64,000 nucleotides of DNA from contig NZ_RJKR01000013.1 in NCBI RefSeq assembly GCF_003752025.1, positions 140,607 through 204,606 on the forward strand, written 5' to 3'. The position numbers and the translations under genes were made by a program. This DNA comes from Curtobacterium sp. PhB115. Lineage in GTDB: Bacteria > Actinomycetota > Actinomycetes > Actinomycetales > Microbacteriaceae. Below are positions 1 through 7,303 of the stretch, one piece after another (positions within the stretch are counted from its first letter, which is position 1; each line of letters begins with the position of its first letter). The notes under the pieces are model-generated. The model did no database searches and was not told where the DNA came from. It worked only from the letters and a program-made list of their open reading frames with translations.

Positions 1-201
1 TACAGCACGCGGTTCACGAGCGACGCCGCCGCCAACGCGTGGGCGGTGTTCGGAGCGGCCGGCGTGCCGAAGCGTCCGCGTCCGGAGCGCGTCCACCGCG
101 ACGGGGTGACGGCGTGCCGCGAGTCCGGCATCCGGGTGCTCGACGACGGGTCGGACGCCGGGCCCGAGCGCTTCACGTTCACGACGCCGCCTGTCGACTG
201 A
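1..201 (+). CDS. C-terminal end of an unrecognised protein (5' truncated by the window)
   Basis: An open frame runs in phase from base 1 to a TGA at 199-201, giving 66 residues that end in TFTTPPVD. The composition is normal for a high-GC coding sequence (strong third-position G/C), so it is probably the tail of a real gene that starts upstream. I do not recognise the family and see no catalytic motif in the visible part. The longer open frame that overlaps it (39-1940) crosses three better genes and is a shadow. Confidence 0.55.
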   Translation, partial: YSTRFTSDAAANAWAVFGAAGVPKRPRPERVHRDGVTACRESGIRVLDDGSDAGPERFTFTTPPVD

Positions 202-211
202 ACCAGGGCGG

Positions 212-290
212 CACCGTGCGCTGCGCGGCAGTGCGCTCCGCCGCCGTGCGCTCCGCCGCCGTGCGGCCCCGCCACCGTGCGGCCCCGCCG
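212..290. repeat. short tandem repeats of GTGCGCTCCGCCGCC type
   Basis: Between the truncated gene and the next start there are two exact 15-bp units (GTGCGCTCCGCCGCC), followed by two 16-bp variants built on GTGCGGCCCCGCC. This is a small G/C-rich minisatellite in a 120-bp intergenic gap. No promoter elements can be read with confidence. Confidence 0.6.
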
Positions 291-321
291 CGCTGTCGGT
301 GGTCCTCCGTAGCGTGTCGGT

Positions 322-1290
322 GTGGCCGAACCCGTCGACGCGTGGTGGCGCCGCCGGCAGTGGTCGCGCGGCGTGGCGGTGCCGTACGCCGTCGGACAGT
401 TCCGCGCGGACTGGGCGTCGTACCCGGTGCTCATCCGGCAGTACCACCCGGACTGGAACCACGGCGTCGTCCTGACCCAGGTGCCCCCGGCGGCCGAGGT
501 CCTGCTCACCTGGGAGTGCGACGTCGGCCACGTCTTCGTCGCCACCCCGGCCGAGCAGCGTTCCCGCCCCGGCCACGAGCGGCGTCGATCGGTCTGGTGC
601 CCGGAGTGCGCCGTGCAGGCACAACCCCAGCGCTGGCCGGTGGTGCCGTCGGACTGGCCCGCCACGGTCCCCGTCCCACAGCGTGTCGTCCGGGTCGCCG
701 GCCGGCAGACACTCCCGGCGGCGCCCTCGCGTGGGCTGCCCACCGGTGCGGTGGCCTCGTCGCGTGCTCGTGCACGACGCCCGGAGCCGGGCGCACCACG
801 GCGTCCGAAGCAGCCGGTCGAACGGACCATCTGCCCGAAGACCCCGCGGTTGCCGTCGGGGGAGTCCTTCACGAGCGTGTGTGCCCCGGCCACCGCCTCA
901 GCGGTCGAGGCCGAGCTGCGGGCCGCACTGTCCGAGCGGTTCGACTTCACGTTCGACCACTCCGCGATCCGACTCGACCGGCCGTTCTTCGACCACGTCG
1001 AGGTCTGGCCGGACATCATCCTGCCGGAGCTCCGCGTGGCGATCGAGTACGACTCCACCGGACGCCACGGGCTCGAGCACGTCGGTCCGCGGCAGGAGAC
1101 CGACCGCCGGAAGGACCGTGCCGTGCGTGCCGTCGGCTGGGAGGTCGTGCGCATCCGGACCGGACGGCTGCAGGCCCTCGGACCGTGGGACCTCGAGGTG
1201 TCCGGGGTCTCCGGACGGACCGTCTCACGGTTGGCGGACACCCTCCGCGAGATCCGGGGCGCGCTCTTCGTCGACGCCTACGCCCGCTGA
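322..1290 (+). CDS. zinc-ribbon and PD-(D/E)XK nuclease-like protein
   Basis: 322 residues from a GTG start. The N-terminal third has WECDVGH (Cys66) and WCPEC (Cys93, Cys96), which resembles the probable zinc-ribbon domain found in bacterial proteins of unknown role. A low-complexity Arg/Pro linker follows (about 100-180). The C-terminal part (about 195-320) has the layout of a very-short-patch-repair or DUF559-like nuclease fold: Asp231, then VAIEYD with Glu242, a charged DRRKD helix near 261-265 and GWEVVRIR near 272-279. Function is inferred only. It could be a DNA-processing or orphan repair nuclease. No methyltransferase or defence partner lies beside it. Confidence 0.7.
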   Translation: MAEPVDAWWRRRQWSRGVAVPYAVGQFRADWASYPVLIRQYHPDWNHGVVLTQVPPAAEVLLTWECDVGHVFVATPAEQRSRPGHERRRSVWCPECAVQAQPQRWPVVPSDWPATVPVPQRVVRVAGRQTLPAAPSRGLPTGAVASSRARARRPEPGAPRRPKQPVERTICPKTPRLPSGESFTSVCAPATASAVEAELRAALSERFDFTFDHSAIRLDRPFFDHVEVWPDIILPELRVAIEYDSTGRHGLEHVGPRQETDRRKDRAVRAVGWEVVRIRTGRLQALGPWDLEVSGVSGRTVSRLADTLREIRGALFVDAYAR

Positions 1291-1344
1291 CCGACGGGGT
1301 ACACGGACCTGGGACCGCTGGTCCGCGGAGCGTAGTCATGGTGG

Positions 1345-2802
1345 GTGCCCACCGCCTTCTGTCTCCACGCCCTCGGCGCGAGCTCCGAGGAGTTCGCACT
1401 CCTGCGGATCGAGCTCGTCGACGACCTCGACGTCGTCGCCATCGACCTGCCCGGGTTCGGCCGCACCCCGGCATCGGCCGGCACCACGGTCGAGGAGATG
1501 GCCGTCCACGTCGAGCGTGCGATCGGGTCGAGCGGCGTCACCGACTGGCTGCTCGTCGGGCACTCGATGGGCGGCAAGATCGCCACCGTCGTCGCCGACC
1601 GGACGATGTCCGGGGCGAACGGACTGTTCGGCCTCCGCGGCGTCGTCCTGCTCGCCGCCTCGCCGCTCGCGCCGGAACCGATGGACGAGGACCGCCGTCA
1701 GGTGATGCTCGGCTGGGCGGCGGACGGGCCGATCGCCGCCGAGGACGCCGCCGCGTTCGTGGCCGCGAACACCGCGTCGCCGCTGCCCGCCGAACTGCAC
1801 GCCGTCGCCGTGCGGGACGTCGAGCGTGCCGACCCCGCCGCCTGGACCGCGTGGCTCACCCGCGGCAGCCGCGAGGACTGGTCCGCCGTCCCCGTGAACC
1901 CGGTTCCGGCACTGGTGCTCGCCGGTGCCGAGGACGGTGACCTCGACGCCGACGCGCAACGACGCCTGACGCTGCCGCACTGGTCGGACGCCGAGCTCCA
2001 CGTGGTGGACGGCGCCGCGCACCTGCTGCCGTGGGAGCACCCCGCCCCGGTCGCCGAGCGCATCCGCGCCTTCGTCCGGGGTCGGCTGACGAACGGTCCG
2101 GTCGTCCCCGCGGAACACGCACGCCTGATCGCCTCGCCTCGGGTGAGTGCCCGGACCCGGGGGATCCTCGCCGTACGCGCGCTGCCCGACGACCCCACCG
2201 CCGCACCCGAGGCGCTGACCCCCGAGCAGCTCGACACGCTCCGGCAGGTAGCACGCATCGTGGTGCCGCAACCCGGCGACCACCGGGTGGACCTCGCGCT
2301 GCGGGTGGACGCACAGCTCGCGGCCGGACTCGGTGACGGCTGGCGGCCGGACGGGCTGCCCGTCGACGTCGACGCCTACCGCGCGGCGCTCGACCTGCTC
2401 GCCGTGCCGGCACGGGACGGCGACCTCGACCGTGCGCTCGACGACGTCGCCGCCGGCCGGTTCCGCACGGACGTGACGAGCGACGCCGCTGCACGCGACG
2501 CCGCTGCACGCGACGCGACCTCACGCGACGCTTCCGCGCCGGAGGTGCTCACCCCGGCGCAGCTCCGCTCGTGGTTCGAGGACGCGAGCGTCGACCTCGT
2601 GAAGCAGTGGCTCGCGCACCCGGCGACGATGGCCGCGATCGACTTCGACGGCTACGCGAACGGCGGCGACGGCGTCCGCCTGCAGGGCTTCCAGCTGCTC
2701 GGCGCCGGCACGCGCGAGGCGTGGGAACCGACCACGACGACCGAGGGCCGCACCACGACGACCGAGGGCCGCACCACGCGGACGACAGGAGCAGCACGAT
2801 GA
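1345..2802 (+). CDS. alpha/beta hydrolase fused to a gluconate-2-dehydrogenase-subunit-3-like domain
   Basis: 485 residues from GTG at 1345; the ATG at 1338 is out of frame. Residues 1-240 form an alpha/beta hydrolase with nucleophile motif GHSMGG (Ser74), an Asp in AEDGDLD (about 194) and a His in GAAHLLP (about 225). Residues 290-460 look like the small subunit 3 of gluconate 2-dehydrogenase-type enzymes (ALTPEQLDTLRQVARIVVP, then HPATMAAIDFDGY). That subunit normally has its own Tat signal; here it is the tail of a cytoplasmic hydrolase with no signal peptide. Asp/Ala-Arg repeats lie near 378-393 and Thr-Glu-Gly-Arg repeats at the C terminus. The stop overlaps the next start (ATGA), so the two proteins are translationally coupled and probably form a complex. 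Confidence 0.8.
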   Translation: MPTAFCLHALGASSEEFALLRIELVDDLDVVAIDLPGFGRTPASAGTTVEEMAVHVERAIGSSGVTDWLLVGHSMGGKIATVVADRTMSGANGLFGLRGVVLLAASPLAPEPMDEDRRQVMLGWAADGPIAAEDAAAFVAANTASPLPAELHAVAVRDVERADPAAWTAWLTRGSREDWSAVPVNPVPALVLAGAEDGDLDADAQRRLTLPHWSDAELHVVDGAAHLLPWEHPAPVAERIRAFVRGRLTNGPVVPAEHARLIASPRVSARTRGILAVRALPDDPTAAPEALTPEQLDTLRQVARIVVPQPGDHRVDLALRVDAQLAAGLGDGWRPDGLPVDVDAYRAALDLLAVPARDGDLDRALDDVAAGRFRTDVTSDAAARDAAARDATSRDASAPEVLTPAQLRSWFEDASVDLVKQWLAHPATMAAIDFDGYANGGDGVRLQGFQLLGAGTREAWEPTTTTEGRTTTTEGRTTRTTGAAR

Positions 2803-4349
2803 GACTCGACGGACAGCGCACGCACGGCACCGACGAGGTCGTCGACGTGGTCGTCGTCGGCACCGGCGCCGGTGGGGCTCCACTCCTGGCCTCACTCGCG
2901 CGGCGCGGCCTCACGGTCGTCGCCCTCGAGGCCGGCCGGAACACCGAGCCGTCCGACCACGTCCCCGACGAGGTCGCGGCCCCCGCCGACATCAACTGGA
3001 TGGACGAGCGGCTGAGCGGTGGTGGCGCGCCGACGGCCTTCGGGCCGAACAACAGCGGCACCGGCGTCGGCGGGTCGACCCTGCACTGGGGCGCGTTCAC
3101 GCCGCGGCCGAGCGCGCACGACCTGACACTGCGGACCGCGACCGGCGTCGGCGAGGACTGGCCGATCGGGCACGCCGAACTGACGGGCTGGATCGAGCAG
3201 GTCGAGCACGACGTCGGGGTCGCCGGTCCCGAGCACTACCCGTGGGACCCGTCCCGGCGGTACCGGATGCGGCCCCCGGCGCGGAACGCCTCCTCCGACA
3301 TGATGATGCGCGGTGCTGCCGCCGCGGGGATCACCGCCACCGACGCCCCGGTCGGGCTGACCACCGAGGACCGCCACCAGGAGCACCACGGCCTGCGACA
3401 GGCGTGCGTGTCCTGCGGGTCGTGCCACCAGGGCTGCCGCAACGGGTCGAAGGTCTCGATGGACACGACGTACCTGCCGGCTGCCGTCGCGTTCGGTGCG
3501 GAGATCCGGCCGGACTCCTTCGTGCACGGCATCGAGCTCGACGCCGCCGGCCGGGTGTCCGCGGTCGTCTACACCCGCGACGGTCGTGAGCACCGGCAGC
3601 GCTGCCGCTCCCTGGTGCTCGCCGCCGGGGGCATCGAGACGCCGCGGCTGCTGCTGCACACCGGCATCGCGAACGGCAGCGGGCAGGTCGGCCGGAACTT
3701 CACCGCGCACGGGGCCACCCAGGTCTGGGCACGGTTCGACGAGTCGATGCGCTCCTACCGCGGGTACCCGTCGTCGATCATCACCGAGGACTTCGTCCGT
3801 CCCGCCGACGCCGACTTCGCCGGCGGGTACCTGATCCAGAGCCTCGGCGTCCAACCGCAGACGTTCGCCACCTCGCTCGTGCGCGGCGGCGGGCTCCGCG
3901 GTGCCGAGCTGGTGCGGGCGCTGCAGGACTACCCGTTCTCGGCGGGCGTCGGGATCAACGCCGAGTGCCTGCCCGACGAGGACAACCGCCTGGAGCTGTC
4001 CGACGAGGTCGACGCGCACGGTGTGCCGCGGGCCCGGGTGTCGTTCACGCCGGGCTCGAACGAGGAGGCGATCCGGCGGCACGCCGTCCGCACCATGACG
4101 ACGATCGTCGAGGCTGCCGGTGGCCGTGACGTCCGCGTGCTCGAACGCACGGCGCACACCATCGGCACGGCGCGGATGGGTGCCGACCGGGAGACGTCCG
4201 TCGTCGATCCGGACGGCCGCTCGTGGGACGTGCCGAACCTCTGGATCGCGGACAACTCGGTGTTCCCGAGCGCCGTCATCGCGAACCCGGCGCTGACGAT
4301 CATGGCGCTCTCGCTCCGGACCGCGGATCGGATGCTCCAGGCCGCCTGA
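2799..4349 (+). CDS. GMC-family FAD-dependent oxidoreductase
   Basis: 516 residues from the ATG that overlaps the previous stop. The FAD-binding dinucleotide motif is GTGAGG (residues 21-26) followed by LEAG. GSTLHWGAF is the second conserved GMC stretch. The catalytic His lies in HTIGTARMG (about 453) and the partner Asn in NPALTIMAL (about 496). A Cys cluster CVSCGSCHQGC (about 202-214) matches the Cys-rich loop of membrane-linked sugar/gluconate dehydrogenase large subunits. Coupling to a subunit-3-like domain supports a gluconate- or polyol-dehydrogenase-type role. The substrate cannot be told, and no cytochrome c gene is adjacent. Confidence 0.87.
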   Translation: MRLDGQRTHGTDEVVDVVVVGTGAGGAPLLASLARRGLTVVALEAGRNTEPSDHVPDEVAAPADINWMDERLSGGGAPTAFGPNNSGTGVGGSTLHWGAFTPRPSAHDLTLRTATGVGEDWPIGHAELTGWIEQVEHDVGVAGPEHYPWDPSRRYRMRPPARNASSDMMMRGAAAAGITATDAPVGLTTEDRHQEHHGLRQACVSCGSCHQGCRNGSKVSMDTTYLPAAVAFGAEIRPDSFVHGIELDAAGRVSAVVYTRDGREHRQRCRSLVLAAGGIETPRLLLHTGIANGSGQVGRNFTAHGATQVWARFDESMRSYRGYPSSIITEDFVRPADADFAGGYLIQSLGVQPQTFATSLVRGGGLRGAELVRALQDYPFSAGVGINAECLPDEDNRLELSDEVDAHGVPRARVSFTPGSNEEAIRRHAVRTMTTIVEAAGGRDVRVLERTAHTIGTARMGADRETSVVDPDGRSWDVPNLWIADNSVFPSAVIANPALTIMALSLRTADRMLQAA

Positions 4350-4389
4350 CCCGGAGCGGTCACTCGCGTGCCGGTCACCCGTGTGCCGG

Positions 4390-4956
4390 TCAACCCCGCA
4401 GCGAAAGTGCCTCGCTCGTCCACCGTGCGTGCAGGTCCCACGGGTCGCTCACCCCGGCGGCCACCACGTCCACGTGCGCGAGCAGCTCGGGCGTGACCCG
4501 GAACCACTCGGTGCCGGGGTAGCGCGTCGCGGCGAACCGGGCGTGCCGGCGCCGCTCGAGCGTCCGGTCGCCGCGCTCGAACGCCAGGAGGTCCTGGTGC
4601 GGGATCGCCGCGAGCCGCTGCCGCGGGTTCGTCGTCGTGCCGATCTTGATCCGGTCGCCGAAGTCGTCGCGCATCCGCAGGTAGTAGACGACGTCGACAC
4701 GCGGGGGAGCGAGGTCGCCGTCGGGCACGTCACCCCACCGCCACTCGCACGTCGCGCACACCATGCCCGACGGCCAGCGCACGCCGGTGCGGGAGCCGCA
4801 GACGGAGCACGGGCCGGGCAGGGCGTCCTCGACGCCGACGTGCTCGGCGGCGAAGTCGGCGACCAGCGCGACGTGCGTCGCGCACAGGGGCACGCCCGCG
4901 AGCGCGTCCGCAGGGCGGCCTGCGCAACCCGGCACGCAGCACGACGAGGTGACCAT
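4390..4956 (-). CDS. GIY-YIG-like (T5orf172/MUG113-type) protein with Cys pairs
   Basis: 188 residues from ATG at 4956; a GTG at 4980 would add eight residues. The N-terminal 75 residues carry several Cys pairs (SCCVPGC, LCATH, CSVC, CATCEW), which suggests two small zinc-binding modules. Residues about 87-117 have VVYYLRM, then IKIGTT, then PRQRL, the Y-x-Y...IG-T...R signature of the MUG113/T5orf172 branch of the GIY-YIG fold. The C terminus has WFRVTPELLAHV, usual in this family. Such proteins are common in actinobacteria. Nuclease activity is assumed from the fold and not shown. Convergent with the GMC gene. Confidence 0.75.
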   Translation of the reverse strand: MVTSSCCVPGCAGRPADALAGVPLCATHVALVADFAAEHVGVEDALPGPCSVCGSRTGVRWPSGMVCATCEWRWGDVPDGDLAPPRVDVVYYLRMRDDFGDRIKIGTTTNPRQRLAAIPHQDLLAFERGDRTLERRRHARFAATRYPGTEWFRVTPELLAHVDVVAAGVSDPWDLHARWTSEALSLRG

Positions 4957-5044
4957 GTCGGGAACGCTAGCGGGACCCACCGACGCGAGCCGCGCCTTCA
5001 GGCCGACCGCCGACGCGGCGAACCGCCGATGCGCCGAACCGACG

Positions 5045-5890
5045 TCAGTCGGTGAAGATGACGCCCACCGGCTCGCGCTTCTCCTCCTGGAACCGGTCCT
5101 CGGCGCGGCCGAGCGCCCAGTACGCGGACAGCGACATCTCGGACTTCTCGAGCCCCCAGTCGTCCTGCAGCAGCCGACGGATCGCCTTCATCGCGGTCCG
5201 CTCGCCGTGCGCGAAGACCTGGACCGGCCGGGAGGCGCGGGGCAGTCCGCGCGCAGCCTCCAGCAGGAGCGTGCCCGGCTGGGCGCCGGTGGCGTCGCGG
5301 TGCAGCCAGCGCAGGTCGACCCCGGCCGGGTGTGCGATGTCCTGCTCGTCGGCAGGGCCGGCCACCTCGACCAGCGCGACGCCGGTGGCGGTGTCGGCCA
5401 TCGACTCGAGTGCGGCCCCGATCGCCGGCAGCGCGCTGTCGTCGCCGAGCAGCACGTGCGTGACGTCGGGGTCTGCGGTGGGTGCGTAGCCGCCGCCGGG
5501 GCCGGACAGCGCGAGCTCGTCGCCGGGCTGCGCGGCCGCGGCCCAGGGACCGGCGAGGCCGTCGTCGCCGTGCACGACGAAGTCGACGGCGATCGTCCGT
5601 GTCTCGTGGTCGACCGCGCGGACCGTGTACGTGCGGCGGGCCGGTCGGTCCTGCTTCGGCAGGGTCTCGCGCAGTGCTTCGAGGTCGTACGGCGGCCGCA
5701 GCCCGAGCGAGGGCTTGGCGAGCAGGAGCTTGACGTACTTGTCGGTCGCGGCGAGGCGGTCTGGATCGGCGGACCCGACGAACTCGTCGAAGGCCGGACC
5801 GCCGAGGTGGACGCGGACCATGTGCGGCGAGAGCCGCTCCGTCCGGTCGACGACGAACACGTGCTGGGGGCGCTTGGGTTTGGAGCTCAT
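5045..5890 (-). CDS. siderophore-interacting protein (FAD-dependent ferric-siderophore reductase)
   Basis: 281 residues, full length for the SIP family. The N-terminal FAD-binding barrel has RRTYTVRAVD, the R-x-Y-T-V-R flavin motif, near residue 85. The NAD(P)-binding half has VLLGDDSALPAI and ends with KSEMSLSAYWALGRAED, where the SAYW/GR signature identifies the family. The reaction is NAD(P)H-driven reduction and release of iron from ferric siderophores in the cytoplasm. It is divergent from heme oxygenase across 58 bp that hold an iron box 40-55 bp upstream of this start. The -10-like TAACCT on this strand lies inside that box, so iron repression is likely. Confidence 0.93.
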   Translation of the reverse strand: MSSKPKRPQHVFVVDRTERLSPHMVRVHLGGPAFDEFVGSADPDRLAATDKYVKLLLAKPSLGLRPPYDLEALRETLPKQDRPARRTYTVRAVDHETRTIAVDFVVHGDDGLAGPWAAAAQPGDELALSGPGGGYAPTADPDVTHVLLGDDSALPAIGAALESMADTATGVALVEVAGPADEQDIAHPAGVDLRWLHRDATGAQPGTLLLEAARGLPRASRPVQVFAHGERTAMKAIRRLLQDDWGLEKSEMSLSAYWALGRAEDRFQEEKREPVGVIFTD

Positions 5891-5914
5891 CGGTGCGAGC
5901 TTCCTCTCTGATGC

Positions 5915-5950
5915 TTGACGTTTCTGTCAGTAAGGTTAGCCTTACCTCAT
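5915..5950 (+). promoter_or_regulatory. DtxR/IdeR-type iron box over the heme oxygenase promoter
   Basis: GTAAGG-TTAG-CCTTAC at 5930-5945 is a perfect 6-bp inverted repeat around TTAG. The stretch 5931-5949 agrees with the known DtxR/IdeR consensus at about 15 of 19 positions. A -35 (TTGACG, 5915-5920) and a -10 (TAGCCT, 5937-5942) are 16 bp apart, with the -10 inside the box and the expected transcription start at the ATG itself (5949). hmuO would therefore be leaderless and blocked when repressor plus Fe2+ is bound. The same site can control the divergent siderophore-interacting gene. Confidence 0.85.
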
Positions 5951-6638
5951 GGACACGACCGTCATCCCGTTCTCCGAGCTGCTGCGCAAGCGCACCCGGC
6001 GTTCGCACGGATCCTCGGCCGGGAACGGCTTCATGCACGACCTGCTCGGCGGCGGGTGCGACGTCGCCGACTACGCGGCCCTGCTCGGACAGTACTCGTT
6101 CGTCTACGACGCCCTGGAGCGCGCGGCGGAACAGATGGCCGACCACCCCGTCGCCGCGCCGTTCGTCACCTCGCAGCTCACCCGCATGCCGGCGATCCGC
6201 GCGGACCTCGAGTACCTGATCGGACCGGACTGGTCGGAACTCGTCTGCCCGCTGCCGGCGACGACCGCGTACGTCCGCCGCCTCAACGAGGTCGCCGCCG
6301 AGTGGCCCGGTGGGTTCGTCGCACACCACTACACGCGGTACCTCGGTGACCTGTCCGGCGGGCAGATGATCGGCAGGATGCTCGCCGACCAGTTCGGCTT
6401 CGAGACGAACGGCATCCTCTTCTACATCTTCGACCAGGTCGCCGACCCGAGCGCCTTCAAGGACACCTACCGTGCGCAGCTCGACGCGGCGCCGTGGTCC
6501 GCCGAGGAGCAGGAACGCGTCATCGCCGAGGTCGAGCTGGCCTACACGCTGAACAACGGCCTGCTCGAGGGACTCGACGCCCGCCGACGCCCGGTCACCG
6601 ACGGTGCGGGCCCCGGCGACGTGGCGGTGATCGCATGA
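5949..6638 (+). CDS. hmuO: heme oxygenase (biliverdin-producing)
   Basis: 229 residues, the usual length. The proximal heme ligand is His20 in RRSHGSS, and the distal-helix signature is YLGDLSGGQ. It cleaves heme to biliverdin, CO and Fe2+ in the cytosol. The iron box overlaps the start, as for DtxR-controlled hmuO in corynebacteria. The stop codon overlaps the ATG of the DUF2470 gene (ATGA), so the two form an operon. No heme transporter is visible in the window, so uptake must be encoded elsewhere. Confidence 0.93.
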   Translation: MDTTVIPFSELLRKRTRRSHGSSAGNGFMHDLLGGGCDVADYAALLGQYSFVYDALERAAEQMADHPVAAPFVTSQLTRMPAIRADLEYLIGPDWSELVCPLPATTAYVRRLNEVAAEWPGGFVAHHYTRYLGDLSGGQMIGRMLADQFGFETNGILFYIFDQVADPSAFKDTYRAQLDAAPWSAEEQERVIAEVELAYTLNNGLLEGLDARRRPVTDGAGPGDVAVIA

Positions 6639-6928
6639 GCGACGCGTTCGACGACGATGCACGCCGCGCGATCCTCCGCCACATGAACGGGGACCACGCG
6701 ACCGACAACCTCGTGATCGTGCGCGCGAACGGTGCCGCGACCGCGGTGGCGGCGACGATGACCGAGATCGACGCGATCGCCGGGGTGTGGCTCGCCCAGC
6801 TCGACGACGGCGACGAGGAGCACGTCATCGTGCCCTGGACCACGCCGCTGACCGATCGCCGGTCCGCCCGCGTGCAGATCGTGGAGGTCCACTCCGCCGC
6901 CCAGGCGCAGCTCGCCGAGCCGAGCTGA
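6635..6928 (+). CDS. DUF2470 domain protein, probable heme/iron accessory
   Basis: 97 residues. The start ATG overlaps the hmuO stop. ILRHMNGDHATDNL near residues 13-26 is the conserved His-rich start of the DUF2470 domain, which also forms the C-terminal part of HugZ-type heme-utilisation proteins. Translational coupling to heme oxygenase supports a role in heme binding or delivery. No catalytic residue can be assigned. Confidence 0.88.
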   Translation: MSDAFDDDARRAILRHMNGDHATDNLVIVRANGAATAVAATMTEIDAIAGVWLAQLDDGDEEHVIVPWTTPLTDRRSARVQIVEVHSAAQAQLAEPS

Positions 6929-7079
6929 CCGGGGCCCACCGACCCGCCGGGGTCGCGGAGCGCGTCGCAACTGCAGGGGTGCTCCCGCGACGCGCCGCGA
7001 CCCCGGCGTTCCTGTTCCTGCGGCGCCGCCGCGCCGTGCACGTGCACGCGCACTCGCGCTTGCACGCGCGCTTGCACTT

Positions 7080-7132
7080 GGTGAGCAGAAGATGTCGGGT
7101 CGCCCGATCCCAGGCGACCTTTTCTGCTCACC
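7080..7132. repeat. palindromic element, family C (copy 1)
   Basis: GGTGAGCAGAA and TTCTGCTCACC form outer arms, GGTCGCC and GGCGACC inner arms. The element lies in the 375-bp convergent gap between the DUF2470 and BCCT genes. A near-identical copy is at 7234-7296. The rest of the gap holds only G/C-rich sequence and another hairpin. Confidence 0.85.
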
Positions 7133-7174
7133 GTGTGGGGGCGTCCGCGCCGCGGCCAGCGCGCGCTTCGCGAT

Positions 7175-7212
7175 CCGGGAGGCGCGTGGCGGCGTGGCCC
7201 CGCGCCTCCCGG
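7175..7212. repeat. palindromic element, family A, long-loop member
   Basis: CCGGGAGGCGCG (7175-7186) pairs with CGCGCCTCCCGG (7201-7212) around a 14-nt loop. The arm core GGAGGCGCG is shared with the longer family A palindromes found at 11878, 18821, 47801 and 61724. Confidence 0.75.
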
Positions 7213-7233
7213 CCAGCGGGATGACGTCCACCC

Positions 7234-7296
7234 CACTCGGTGAGCAGAAGATGTCGGGTCGCCTGAGCGCAGGCGACCTCTTCTGCTCACCGAGTG
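7234..7296. repeat. palindromic element, family C (copy 2), at the 3' end of the BCCT gene
   Basis: CACTCGGTGAGCAGAAG (7234-7250) pairs perfectly with 7280-7296, with an inner pair GGTCGCCT/AGGCGACC. It starts 8 bp beyond the BCCT stop on the minus strand, so it could end that transcript, though it has no U-run. Confidence 0.85.
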
Positions 7297-7303
7297 CGGG
7301 GCG

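Noticed and set aside
39..1940. 633-codon open frame at the start of the window
   Set aside because: It overlaps three better-supported coding regions and is Arg/Pro/Ala-rich without domains.
322..4956. Possible defence island (nuclease-like and GIY-YIG-like genes)
   Set aside because: The two genes are separated by metabolic genes, and no methyltransferase, helicase or toxin-antitoxin partner is present.
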